A stretch of DNA of 64,000 nt from Immundisolibacter cernigliae (GTDB lineage: Bacteria; Pseudomonadota; Gammaproteobacteria; Immundisolibacterales; Immundisolibacteraceae): contig NZ_CP014671.1 in NCBI RefSeq assembly GCF_001697225.1, positions 2,790,001 through 2,854,000 on the forward strand, read 5' to 3'. How positions within the stretch are numbered: position 1 is the stretch's first letter; each line of letters begins with the position of its first letter. Made by a program: the position numbers and the translations under genes. Under the pieces are notes generated by a model. That model was not told where the DNA came from. It made no database searches and saw only the letters and a program-made list of their open reading frames with translations. Below are positions 26,603 through 36,300 of this stretch, piece after piece.

Positions 26603-27978
26603 CCAGCCTGCCGGCGTTGCCCTCGCGGATCGCGGTGCCGGAACTGGGGTTCCTGCACTGCGACCGTGCCTTGCGCACCCTGCCGGGCCGCCGCTGGACG
26701 CTGGCCGGCACCCTGGAGCGCGATCAGCGGCCGGTGGTGGCCAAGCTGTTTCTGGCCGGCCGGCAGGCGCGGCGACACTTCGAGCGCGAGTGGCATGGCT
26801 TCGAGGCCCTGCACCGACGCGGCATCGCGGCGCCGGACGTGCTTTACGCGGGCGCGCTCGATGAACCGCCGGGCTGGCTGGTGCTGACCGCCTGGCTGCC
26901 CGGTACCGGCGCCGACGCGCTGGCCGAGGCCGCCTTGCCGGCCGTGCTGCGGGCGGTGGCTTCCCACCACGCCGCCGGCGTCGAGCAGCGCGATGCGCAT
27001 CTGGCCAATTTCCTGGTGCGCAGCGGCGTTGCCTTTACGCTGGATGGCGCCGGCATCCGCACATCGGCTCAGCCGCTGCCGGCTCGGCGGGCGCTTGGCA
27101 ACCTGGCCCTGTGGCTGGCGCAGTTCCCGCCGGCCGTGGATGAGCGCATGGGCGAGTGGTGCGCGCTGTACGGCGCCATCGCCCGGCCGCTGCCGCGCGA
27201 TGACCTGCAGCGCCAGGTCGAGCGCGCGCGGTGCCGGCGCGAGGCTCGGCACATGGACAAGGCGCTTCGCAGCTGTACGGCCTTCGAGGCCCGCCGCACG
27301 CTGCGTCGGCTGCAGGTGCTCGATCGCCGTGACGACACGCCGGCGATGCGCGCGTGGCTGGCCGCGCCGGATGCACCGTTAGAGAGCCTGTCCGCCGACT
27401 GGCTCAAGCGCGGCAACAGCGCCAGCGTGGTGCGGGTCGATATCGACGGCCGGCCACGGGTGATCAAACGCTACAATTTGAAGACGTTCGGCCACTGGCT
27501 GCGCCGCTGCTGGCGACCCAGCCGCGCCTGGCACAGCTGGCGCAATGCGCAGCGTCTGGTTTTGTGGGGGCTGCCGACGCCGCGGCCGGTGGCACTGCTG
27601 GAAAGCCGTTTCGGCTGGCTGCGCGGGCGAGCTTTCTACCTCAGCGAGCATGTGCCGGGGGAACCGCTCGGCGCCGCGCTGGCGGCCGCCGATCCGGGGC
27701 GTCGGGAGGCGCTGCTGGACCGCCTGTGCGCGCTGCTGCGGGACTTAAGGCGCCTGAATCTGAGTCACGGTGACCTCAAGGCCACCAACCTGCTGGTCGA
27801 CCAAGACGACAACCTGATGCTGCTGGACCTCGATGCCCTGCGCCGCCACCGGCGACGCCTCGCGTTCGAGCGGGCCTTTGCCCGCGATCTGGCGCGCCTG
27901 CGCGCCAACTGGGCCGATTGGCCGGCGCTGCTGACCGAACTCGACCAGGCACTGACCGACGCCGGGCTCGCGCCATGA
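26599..27978 (+). CDS. Tandem (two-domain) LPS-kinase-like protein
   Basis: The 459-residue protein seems to be two kinase-like halves fused. The first (about residues 1-215) has 'VVAKLFLAGRQARRHFEREW' and a degenerate catalytic loop 'GVEQRDAHLANFLV'. The second (about 235-450) has 'RVIKRYNLKTFGHWLRR' and a complete loop 'SHGDLKATNLLV' with 'MLLDLDAL'. In Pseudomonas separate small kinases (WapP/WapQ-like) occupy this position, so this is probably a fusion. The second half looks active; the first retains Asp and Asn but with altered surroundings. GTG 26599 overlaps waaP. Confidence 0.8.
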   Translation: MTSLPALPSRIAVPELGFLHCDRALRTLPGRRWTLAGTLERDQRPVVAKLFLAGRQARRHFEREWHGFEALHRRGIAAPDVLYAGALDEPPGWLVLTAWLPGTGADALAEAALPAVLRAVASHHAAGVEQRDAHLANFLVRSGVAFTLDGAGIRTSAQPLPARRALGNLALWLAQFPPAVDERMGEWCALYGAIARPLPRDDLQRQVERARCRREARHMDKALRSCTAFEARRTLRRLQVLDRRDDTPAMRAWLAAPDAPLESLSADWLKRGNSASVVRVDIDGRPRVIKRYNLKTFGHWLRRCWRPSRAWHSWRNAQRLVLWGLPTPRPVALLESRFGWLRGRAFYLSEHVPGEPLGAALAAADPGRREALLDRLCALLRDLRRLNLSHGDLKATNLLVDQDDNLMLLDLDALRRHRRRLAFERAFARDLARLRANWADWPALLTELDQALTDAGLAP

Positions 27979-29717
27979 TCGTGCTCGGACTGTCCGGCGC
28001 GGTCAGCCACGATGCCTCGGCCGCGTTGCTGGTCGACGGCGAACTGGTGGCGGCGGCCGAGGAAGAGCGCTTCATCCGCGACAAGCACGCCAAGGGCCGC
28101 CAGGCGCTGCACGCGGCGCGGTTTTGTCTGGACCGGGCCGGCATCCGGCCGGATCAGGTCGACGCGGTGGCCTATCCGTATGCACCCATCGGCCTGGGTT
28201 CGCCGGCGCGTTGGCATTACGCGGCGCGTCACTGGTACGCGCCGGACCGGGCGCTGACGGCGCTTTTCGACGGCAACCGGCGTTTCCGGCGCAACCGCCG
28301 CCAGGCGCTGGCCATGCTCGGCGAGCTCGGTTTCGAGCAGTCCGGCGTGCGCTTCGTGCCGGTCGAGCACCATCTGGCGCATGCGTCGAGCGCGTATCAC
28401 CTGTCCGGTTTCGACGGCAAGGTGGCGATTCTCGGCATCGACGGCCGTGGCGAGTACGCAACCACCTTCTTCGGCTACGGCGAGGGCGGGCGCATCCACA
28501 GGCTGGCCGAGTTCTACGAGCCCGATTCGCTCGGCGGCCTGTACGGGGCGATCACCGAGTACCTGGGCTTCGAGATGCTGGACGGTGAGTTCAAGGTCAT
28601 GGGTATGGCGCCCTACGGCGACCCGGGCCGATTCGACTTCTCGCGCCTGCTGCGCAGCGACGGCCGCCGGCTGCGCGTGAACAACCGGCTGGTCAACGTG
28701 GTCGGCCTGCGCCGCTACAAGCGCGGCGGCAAGGGCTATTTCTTCAGCCCCGAACTGATCGAGTGGCTGGGACCGCCGCGTGAGGGCGACGCCATCGACG
28801 AGCCGTACATCCACTACGCCGCGGCGGTGCAGAAACTGCTGGAGGAAACCGTGCTGCGGCTGGTGCAGGCGCACCTGGGTCCGGTGCTGGCGCAGGGCGG
28901 CAAGCTGGCCTACGCCGGCGGCGTGGCGCTGAACGTGAAGCTGAACCAGCGCCTGATGGCCCTGCCGCAGGTGCAGCAGCTGTTCGTGCAGCCGGCCGCC
29001 GGCGATGCCGGCACGGCCATCGGCGCGGCGACCTACGTGGCCGCCGCGGCCGGCGACCCGATCAAACCGCTGCAGCACATGTACCTGGGTCCGGACTACA
29101 GCACCGAGGAGTGCCTTGCCGCTTGCGCCGCACACCCTGCCCGGCCGCAGTACCGGCGCCTGGACGACACCATCGCCACCGCCGCCGACATCCTGGCCGC
29201 CGGCAACCCGCTGGCCTGGTTCCAGGGGCGCATGGAGTTTGGCCCGCGGGCGCTGGGCAACCGCAGCATCCTGGGCAATCCCTCGCACCCCGGCGTGGCC
29301 GAGCGCATCAACGCGCAGATCAAGTACCGCGAGCGCTGGCGGCCGTTCTGCCCGTCGGTGTCGGAACGCGTGGCGGCGGACATCATCGGCACCGACCACC
29401 CGGCGCCGTACATGACCTTCACCTTCGACGTCGCCCCGCACTGGAAAAACCGCATCCCGGAAGTGGTGCACGAGGACGGCACCGCCCGCGTGCAGATCGT
29501 CAGCGCCGCCAGCAACCCGCGCTATCACGCGCTGCTGGATGCGATGGCGGCGCGCACCGGTAACGCCGTGCTGCTGAACACCTCGCTGAACCGCCGCGGC
29601 GAGCCGATGGTGTGTTCGCCGCAGGATGCGCTCGACATGTTCTTCGGCTGCGATCTGGAGTATCTGATCCTGGAAGACGTGCTGGTGACCAAGCCCGGTG
29701 TCAGCGGCGGCCAATGA
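27975..29717 (+). CDS. NodU/CmcH-type carbamoyltransferase (probable LPS-core modification)
   Basis: This 580-residue enzyme transfers carbamoyl from carbamoyl phosphate, via a carbamoyl-adenylate, to a sugar hydroxyl. The N-terminal Kae1/YrdC-like ATPase domain shows 'MIVLGLSGAVSHDASAALL' and 'EHHLAHASSAYHLSGF' (metal-binding His), and the C-terminal domain has 'GRMEFGPRALGNRSIL'. A carbamoyltransferase occupies the same position in the Pseudomonas core cluster, where the heptose is carbamoylated (WapO). It overlaps the preceding gene by ATGA. Confidence 0.88.
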   Translation: MIVLGLSGAVSHDASAALLVDGELVAAAEEERFIRDKHAKGRQALHAARFCLDRAGIRPDQVDAVAYPYAPIGLGSPARWHYAARHWYAPDRALTALFDGNRRFRRNRRQALAMLGELGFEQSGVRFVPVEHHLAHASSAYHLSGFDGKVAILGIDGRGEYATTFFGYGEGGRIHRLAEFYEPDSLGGLYGAITEYLGFEMLDGEFKVMGMAPYGDPGRFDFSRLLRSDGRRLRVNNRLVNVVGLRRYKRGGKGYFFSPELIEWLGPPREGDAIDEPYIHYAAAVQKLLEETVLRLVQAHLGPVLAQGGKLAYAGGVALNVKLNQRLMALPQVQQLFVQPAAGDAGTAIGAATYVAAAAGDPIKPLQHMYLGPDYSTEECLAACAAHPARPQYRRLDDTIATAADILAAGNPLAWFQGRMEFGPRALGNRSILGNPSHPGVAERINAQIKYRERWRPFCPSVSERVAADIIGTDHPAPYMTFTFDVAPHWKNRIPEVVHEDGTARVQIVSAASNPRYHALLDAMAARTGNAVLLNTSLNRRGEPMVCSPQDALDMFFGCDLEYLILEDVLVTKPGVSGGQ

Positions 29718-30622
29718 CCGGCGTGCTGTTCATCGTCGGCGCCAGCCGCAGCGGCAGCACGCTGCTGGAACGGTTGCTCAACGAACTGCCGGGCGTGATG
29801 TCGGTCGGCGAGCTGCAGCGGATCTGGCGGCGGGGTTTCATCGAGAACCAGCTGTGCAGTTGCGGGCAGCCGTTTCAGGATTGCCCGTTCTGGGGCGGCG
29901 TGCGCCAGCGGCTTGAGGCCGACGGGGTCATTGATGCCGGCGCCGTCGACGCGCTCAGTCGCCGGGCATTCAGGCGCGGGCTGCGGCCGCTGCCTGACGG
30001 CGAGGCGATTCTGACCCACTGGAGCCGCCTGTTCCGGGCCATCGCCGATGTATCCGGCGCCCGCTGGCTGGTGGATTCATCAAAGGACCCGGTCTACGCG
30101 GCACAGCTTGCTCACTTGCCGGGTTTTCAGACCCGCTACCTGCACCTGATTCGCGATCCGCGGGCGGTGGCCTATTCCAAGATGCGGCGGCGCCTGCGCC
30201 CGGAAATCCACTGGGCCGAGGCTTACATGGCAACGCGCTCGGCCTGGGGCAGCGCCGGCAGCTGGAACCGGACCCACCGTCTGGCGGAAGCGGTTCACAA
30301 GGCCGTCGACCGGCCCTGGCAGCGCCTGCGCTACGAGGACCTCGCAGCCGACCCGCGGGCCGCGCTGTCGCCGATGGTCAGCGCCTTGAATCTGCCGGTG
30401 ACGGATACCGATCCGCTCGCCTTCCTGGGCCAGGGCGTGGCGCGGGTCGGCATCGGCCACTCGGTGTCGGGCAACCCGATGCGTTTCGATCACGGCGAGC
30501 TGCGCGTGGTACCGGACCAGGAATGGCGCCATGCCCTGCCTCGGCGCAGCCGTTTCGAGGTCAGCCTGCGCTCGTATGCCGGGCTGCGCCGCTACGGCTA
30601 CATCGGCGACAAGCACGACTAG
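29714..30622 (+). CDS. Sulfotransferase, PAPS-dependent (probable LPS or glycan)
   Basis: This 302-residue protein has the 5'-phosphosulfate loop 'IVGASRSGSTLLERLL' and the 3'-phosphate-binding motif 'HLIRDPRAVAYSKM', the hallmarks of PAPS sulfotransferases. It overlaps the carbamoyltransferase by four bases and is the last gene of the LPS-core operon, where Pseudomonas has a glycosyltransferase. A Cys pair 'CSCGQPFQDC' near residue 50 is typical of bacterial family members. Sulfation of the LPS core is the simplest reading, but the acceptor is not shown. Confidence 0.85.
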   Translation: MTGVLFIVGASRSGSTLLERLLNELPGVMSVGELQRIWRRGFIENQLCSCGQPFQDCPFWGGVRQRLEADGVIDAGAVDALSRRAFRRGLRPLPDGEAILTHWSRLFRAIADVSGARWLVDSSKDPVYAAQLAHLPGFQTRYLHLIRDPRAVAYSKMRRRLRPEIHWAEAYMATRSAWGSAGSWNRTHRLAEAVHKAVDRPWQRLRYEDLAADPRAALSPMVSALNLPVTDTDPLAFLGQGVARVGIGHSVSGNPMRFDHGELRVVPDQEWRHALPRRSRFEVSLRSYAGLRRYGYIGDKHD

Positions 30623-30980
30623 ACTGAGGCCCGATAAGGACAGGAGCGCAGCTTCGCTGCGCGATGATCGCCCGGCACAGCCGGGCTCCTACACCATGTA
30701 GCCTGGATGAAGCGCAGCGGAATCCGGGACTTCCTTGCTCGGCCCGAAGGCATCGCCCGGCACAGCCGGGCTCCTGCAACCGATCCCCGTCGTGGCCGCG
30801 GCGCCGGGTGATGGCGCAACCGTCACCCCCTTGCAGGGGCGAAAAATCTTTCGCCCCTGTCTTGCGTCATTGGTTCATGCCGGGGCATCCTGCCCCGGGC
30901 GGGAAGGGCTGCACAAACCAGCGCGTGGGCTGCCTCGTCGCGCCCGGCGACGACGTCCAGACAACCAACGAGGAGGGGGC
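30623..30980. repeat. Gap with palindromic repeat families B and E upstream of pdxA-like gene
   Basis: No gene is supported in these 358 bases. They hold family B units (CGCCCGGCACAGCCGGGCTCC at about 30671 and 30754) and a family E unit, GTAGCCTGGATGAAGCGCAG (about 30700), also found at 50390. 'aggaggggg' at 30971-30979 is the ribosome-binding site for the next gene. Confidence 0.7.
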
Positions 30981-31946
30981 ATGACACCGGTAGTGGCGAC
31001 GGTGATTGGCGATCCGTGCGGCGTCGGTCCGGAAGTCGTGCTCAAGGCACTGGCCACCGGGCAGCCGCAGGCCATGTCCCGACCGCTGTTGATCGGCAGC
31101 CTGGCGGCGCTGGAAAAAACCCGCGCCGCCTGCGGCATCGACATCGCGCTGCGCGCCGTTGCCGACAGTGTCGACGCGCGTTACCAGCCGGGCGTCATCG
31201 ACGTGCTGGACCAGGTGCCGCTCGACCCGGCGCAGCTGGTTTTTGGCCGCGCATCCGCCGCCTGCGGCGAAGCCGTCCTGCACTGGCTGGAGACTGCCGA
31301 GCGCCTCGGCCGGGCCGGCGTCGTGCAGGCCAGCATCATGGCGCCCATCGACAGCACCGCCATTCGCCTGACCGGCAAGCTGAAGGAACTCGACGACCTG
31401 CAGCCGGCCGGTACCTGGCTGCTGCGCGTCAGCGATGGCCTGCGCGTGGTGCCGATCGCCGAGCACGTGCTGATGCGCGACGTGCCGGCCACGGTCACGC
31501 AAGCCAATGTGCTGGCCCTGCTGCGGCTGCTCGACGACACCCTGAAACGCTTTGGCCTGGCGCAGCCGCGCATCGCCGTGGCGGGCCTGAACCCGCATGC
31601 GATGGGTCCGGAAGACCGCGAGCAGATCGCCCCGGCGGTGGAGCAGGCGCGCGCCGAGGGCATCGACGCCAGCGGCCCGGTGTCGCCGGACGCGGTGTTT
31701 CGCCAGTGCATCGAGGGCCGCCACGACGCGGTCGTGTCCATGTACCACGACCAGGGGCAGATCGCCGTCAAGACGGCCGTGTTCGAGGGCGCCTGCTCCA
31801 TCTACATCGGCCTGCCGTACGTGCATCTGTCGATCCCGCACGGCAGCGCGTATGACATTGCCGGCAAGGGCATTGCCCAGCACAAAAGCATGTTGTCGGC
31901 CATGTTGACGGCCGCCGCGCTGGCCGCCGGGCGCGGGTTTCTGTAG
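30981..31946 (+). CDS. PdxA-family dehydrogenase (4-hydroxythreonine-4-phosphate dehydrogenase-like)
   Basis: This 321-residue protein is of the PdxA/PdxA2 fold. It keeps 'IGDPCGVGPEVVLKAL', 'LNPHAMGPEDREQI', 'MYHDQGQIAVKT' and 'HGSAYDIAGKG', including two metal His residues. The central GHTE motif of true PdxA is replaced by 'LTGKLKELDDL', so one His ligand seems missing. It is probably not the vitamin B6 enzyme; PdxA-like proteins also act as dihydrodiol dehydrogenases (TphB) or sugar-acid phosphate dehydrogenases. A strong aggaggggg site precedes the ATG. It converges on an SDR gene. Confidence 0.8.
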   Translation: MTPVVATVIGDPCGVGPEVVLKALATGQPQAMSRPLLIGSLAALEKTRAACGIDIALRAVADSVDARYQPGVIDVLDQVPLDPAQLVFGRASAACGEAVLHWLETAERLGRAGVVQASIMAPIDSTAIRLTGKLKELDDLQPAGTWLLRVSDGLRVVPIAEHVLMRDVPATVTQANVLALLRLLDDTLKRFGLAQPRIAVAGLNPHAMGPEDREQIAPAVEQARAEGIDASGPVSPDAVFRQCIEGRHDAVVSMYHDQGQIAVKTAVFEGACSIYIGLPYVHLSIPHGSAYDIAGKGIAQHKSMLSAMLTAAALAAGRGFL

Positions 31947-31951
31947 CGCCG

Positions 31952-32917
31952 TCAGTCCGGATAGCGCTGCGGGTGGGCAGCCAGATCGGCCAGGAAATCG
32001 TCCAGCATCCGCGCGGTCTCGAAGGCCGGATTCCAGCCCCATTCGTCGCGCGCGAAGCGGTCGTCGACCGGTTTCATGAGCCGGTCGACGAAGGCTTGGC
32101 GCTTCGCATCGACCCGAAAATCGATCCGCGCCCCCGGCACCCGCTCGCGCACCAGATCGGCCAGGGCCTCGGCGCTGGGCGTCGGCGGCACGCCGTTGAT
32201 GAGGTAATTGAACTGCTTGAGCTGTTCCCGCGGCGCGCGGGCCAGTTGCAGCACGCCGCGGGCGGCATCCTTCACGTAGACGATGGGCACGCGCGTGTGC
32301 GGCGCCACCTCGATCGTGTACGGCCGGCCCTTGGCGCATTCCTCGACCACCCAGGAATGGAACTGCGCCGCGCCCGGCGTGCGCACGCCCGGGCCGCAGA
32401 TGCCCGGAAAACGGATGCCGCGAAAGTCCAGCCCGTAGCGGTGGCGGTAGAAGTTGCCGGCGCCCTCGCCGAACAGCTTGGCGGTGCCGTAGAACGACAG
32501 CGGCCGCTGCAGCGTCAGGTCGTCGATGCGCTCGCCGGTCATGCCGAGTGCGTAGGTGCCGATGGTGCTGGCGAACAGCACCTGCGGCACGTCCAGAATG
32601 CGCGCGGCTTCCAGCACGTTGAAGGTGCCGTTCACGTTGGCGTGCATGGCCGCCGCGGGGTCCAGGTCCGAGGCCGTGGACAGGATCGCGCCCAGGTGAA
32701 AGATGGCCTCTGGGCGGGATTGCTTGACCGCGTCCAGCACGTGGCTGACGTTGCCCACATCGCCGCGGATCAGCGTCACGCGGTCCGCGATGTCCGCCAG
32801 GCGCTGCTGCGCGCCGCTGACGTGGAACACGGCGATCTGGTGCCCGCCTTCCGCAACCAGCTGGCGCACGACTTCGGCGCCGATGAAACCGGTGCCGCCG
32901 GTGATCAGAACTCGCAT
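31952..32917 (-). CDS. Extended SDR, NAD-dependent epimerase/dehydrogenase (threonine-dehydrogenase-like)
   Basis: A 321-residue Rossmann protein with 'MRVLITGGTGFIGAEV' (GxxGxxG), the active-site 'SFYGTAKLFGE' (Tyr and Lys) and 'FRGIRFPGICGPG'. It resembles SDR-type L-threonine 3-dehydrogenases and sugar epimerases. It converges with the PdxA-like gene, five bases apart; such pairs occur in sugar-acid pathways such as erythronate use, but that is inference. Substrate unassigned. Confidence 0.8.
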   Translation of the reverse strand: MRVLITGGTGFIGAEVVRQLVAEGGHQIAVFHVSGAQQRLADIADRVTLIRGDVGNVSHVLDAVKQSRPEAIFHLGAILSTASDLDPAAAMHANVNGTFNVLEAARILDVPQVLFASTIGTYALGMTGERIDDLTLQRPLSFYGTAKLFGEGAGNFYRHRYGLDFRGIRFPGICGPGVRTPGAAQFHSWVVEECAKGRPYTIEVAPHTRVPIVYVKDAARGVLQLARAPREQLKQFNYLINGVPPTPSAEALADLVRERVPGARIDFRVDAKRQAFVDRLMKPVDDRFARDEWGWNPAFETARMLDDFLADLAAHPQRYPD

Positions 32918-33339
32918 GGCGTTTCTCCTGTGTCGCTGTCGTTATGCGTCCCGGCGCGGCGTTGCGTTGTGCGCCCGCGGCCAGCCAGGGTGCTGTGCGG
33001 ATGATGATCCACAAACAGGCCTGTTTGATCGTCCGACGATGAAATCGCTGCGCCCGGCATCGACTGCCTCGCGCGTCGTATAGTCGGGCATGGTGCGGGC
33101 CGACTGTACGACGCAATGCGGTGCGCTTATTGCTCCCCCACGCGGGCTCCCACACCCCCTGTGGGAGGCCCGCCCTCGGGCCGAACAGGTGGCCTGCCAA
33201 GATTCGCGGCGGGGGGCGCCGCTCCCACAGAGCCGGCCTTTATCAACCGCCAGTTCTGACGAGGTTTCGATGAGCCGCATGCGGCGACTGGCGCCGTGTC
33301 CGCGTGGGCACGCTGCGCTTTGCCCGCCCTACGCTGGCT
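32918..33339. repeat. Gap containing repeat mosaic, including family C copy 2
   Basis: No gene is supported in 423 bases. Present are a palindromic unit (GACGCAATGCGGTGCGCTTA at about 33112, recurring inverted near 41662), a run of G/C hairpins (CTCCCACACCCCCTGTGGGAG, 33148-33168), and family C at 33257-33338. The mosaic lies at the outer edge of the helicase element. Confidence 0.7.
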
Positions 33340-33341
33340 CG

Positions 33342-36300
33342 TTAGACCCCATTGGCAGAGGCCATTGGTGTTTCATTATCACCGTTGGATGTGCAAATCT
33401 CATTAAGATTGTCGGTAATGCATCTCCACTCGCCGCCATCCACTAAGAATTGAGCAATTGCTGTGTCGGTATCATCAAATATGCGCACATCAATGCCGTC
33501 TGCGGGTTCCGACCACACTTCCGACTTGAGGATGTCGGTTCTGAATCCCTCGGCAGGAAAACTCTTTGCCCAGCCAGGCCAACCATTCGACTGCCACTGA
33601 TATCCTGAGGCTTTGAGGAAATCTTTTATTGCGAAAGTGGGTGCGCCACCACGCTGTTCCTGATTGCCGACTTTTACGACTAGGCGAGTCGTAAGCCCAC
33701 GCAACGGAGGGTAATCAGCCCATTCGACGGCTGCTAGAGGGATTTCGCGCTCCAGCTCTTCGAGGAATGGCGACTTGCTTCTGCGCTCCGTAAAAACAAC
33801 CAATGTATCTGCCGCGCGAGTCAGCGCCACGTACAGCAGCCGCCGTTCTTCTTCCGTAATCTTCTGTGGACTGTCACCGAGTATCCTAGAAAATGCCCAG
33901 TCTGGATGTATGAGCGGATAACTCCGCGCAACAAGATCAAGTACGATCACCATTGGCTTTTCCAGGCCTTTGAACTTGTGTGCGGTAGAGATGCTGATGC
34001 GCTCTCTTAGGCCATTTGGAAAAAAAGATCGAACCAGGTCAAGATATCTTGCGAGGCCGCGACCGCTTCCAGCAGATTGATCCTGGAAGTTGACGAACCA
34101 TGGCAGCCCGTTTCGGCGACAAAGCATCACTACGTCGGTGCCAGCAGCCAGTGCATTATTTGCAAGTCGTAAAACAGCAGGGGTGATGATGTCGCCGGGA
34201 TGGCGCTGTTTCTCAATCAGAGAAGGTTCAAAATCATTTAAATCAGACGCCAAAACCTTACCGACGGCCTTCTTGCTTGCGGAAGCGGGTTTGCCTAGGC
34301 CCGACATAAGGGCGTTGCCAACAGCAACAATTGAACTCGCGGATCGATAATTCGTCGAAATGTATAAGCAGCGTGATTTCCCAACATACCGCCCAAATTG
34401 GTTGAAAAATCTTAAATCTGATCCAGCGAATCCATTGATCGCCTGCCAATCATCGCCCACGCAGAATAATTCGACTTGAGGCGTAACCTTTCTGATGGCG
34501 ACAAGGAGCCGATAGAAAAGGTCTGAAAAATCCTGAAACTCATCGATGCATACATACCGCAACGAGGCCAGATCTCCTCCGCCCGATTTTCGCTGGAAGC
34601 TGGCGACCCCGTCCTCCACTGCTTGCGCGGCACGCTGCATCAGGCCGTCAAAATCCTCCTCGCCGGTAGATGACAGGCGATTCAGATAGGCAGCGTAAAG
34701 TGAATAAACAAGATCAAGAAACATGCCCTCAACAGGGGACAGAGGGGAATAGCTCTTGATTTTATCCAGCAGTTCAAGAGGGGATAACGACTGTTTTCGA
34801 CACCGGCCAACGAATCCAACGGATGCAGTCGTGAATCTGTCGATTGCTCTGTCACGAACGCGATTCCAAATCTCGTCTTCAGATAAGCGCGTACATTGAA
34901 TACCTTGATCTAACAAGGTGGTCTTAAATCTTTCTAGAAATGCAGCCGACCCCTCGTTAGCGATGTCTTCGGGGGTGACTTCGATAAGAGTCCAGCCTGA
35001 CTTGGTTTTCCAGTATTCGCGCTTGCTCTCTGACATTTCGTCATAATCAGGGTCACCTATGAGTCCGAAATACTCAATAATTAGACCGCTTTTTGGCGTG
35101 ACGAAAATTGTAAAGTCTGGTCGGTAGTTGGCCCCACTCCACCAATGATTTCGCTCGTATTTGTATGTAATGGCGTGCTCGAATAAAAAGTCGGCGATAA
35201 TCTTTTCGCCATACGACTTGACGTATTCTCCACCAAGACTTTCTCGCGGCAGGGATCTGCGAAATCGTAGAAATTCTTCTTTGCTTTGGTCGTGCCGACC
35301 CTCGACAATTCGGTCCCAGTCCTCGCGGAAGTGAGCAAGCATTAGTTCGCGGATTTTTTCTCGGAATGCCGGCTCCCTCAGGTGATCGTCGATCACCTGT
35401 TGAAACGCTCGACTCAGCCCTTGAGATTCTCCTTCAGTTCCGTTGTATAAAAGGCTTTCTTCTGGATGGACAATGGCGTAGGCCAAGGCATGGAATGTCA
35501 TTACGTGCGGCAGCGTGATCTTTAATTGGGAGGCGATGGTGTCTACTGCGCCTTCTTCAATCTCCTCCAATTTGAGGTGCTGTTTTTGTCCCGCATTTTT
35601 GCGTCGATTAATCTCATCGACTATCTCTGATTCAGCGTTCTGATCAATCAAAACAAGTAGTCTTCTACGAACCTCCAAAACTGCTTTGCGGTTAAAGGCG
35701 AGGATCAGTATCTCCGCCGGTGCAATGCGACAATGCTTGAGGAGAAACAGTACGCGACTGACAAGCGTCGTCGTTTTGCCGCTACCCGCGCGGGCAACGA
35801 CCTGTACGTGCCCATGGACAGCGGAAATGGCAGCAATCTGCTCATCATCCGGAACTTGTTTTGGGCCATTTACCTTTATCCAACTTTTTACGAATGAAAA
35901 CTTCTCGGCCTCGAACTCTTGTTCGGTCAGGATGCCAGCACACGTTTCAAAAAAATAGGGAGTCGCGCTAAGAAAGTCGGAGTTAAAACGCCGGCGAAGC
36001 TCGTGCAGCATTGCAGTGCGACGCTCTTCAGCTTGTTTTCGGATCTGGTCCTGCCGAATGCGTTCTCGAGCTTCTTCTTCTCTTTTCTGTGCGGCGATGC
36101 GCTCCGCCTCTTGCCTTTCCCTTTCTAGCATTTCACGCCGCAGACGTTCGCTTTCAATCTCGCGAAGAATCCCTTTGCGCTTCTCCGCAATCATTTGCGG
36201 CAGTTCGTTCCATTCCCTTTCGCTCAGCTGAGGCCGGAGTGCTGAAAGAATCGATCGTTCCGTTTCATCGCCGCTTTGTGGGCTAACCACAAGACGCGGG

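Noticed and set aside
27765-29714. 649-codon minus-strand frame opposite the carbamoyltransferase
   Set aside because: It is a shadow of a strongly supported gene with family motifs on the plus strand; the antisense product is Ala/Arg/His/Gln-rich and matches nothing.
30981-31946. Annotating this gene as the biosynthetic pdxA
   Set aside because: The GHTE metal motif is missing and the usual neighbours (ksgA, surA) are absent.
30867-33200. 777-codon minus-strand frame spanning pdxA-like and SDR genes
   Set aside because: It crosses two well-supported genes in other frames and has the composition of an antisense GC-rich artefact.
33225-33340. Complete attC after the helicase stop
   Set aside because: The first box GTCTAAC is present, but no matching GTTAGAC follows within about 120 bases on the minus strand; a family C repeat occupies the place.
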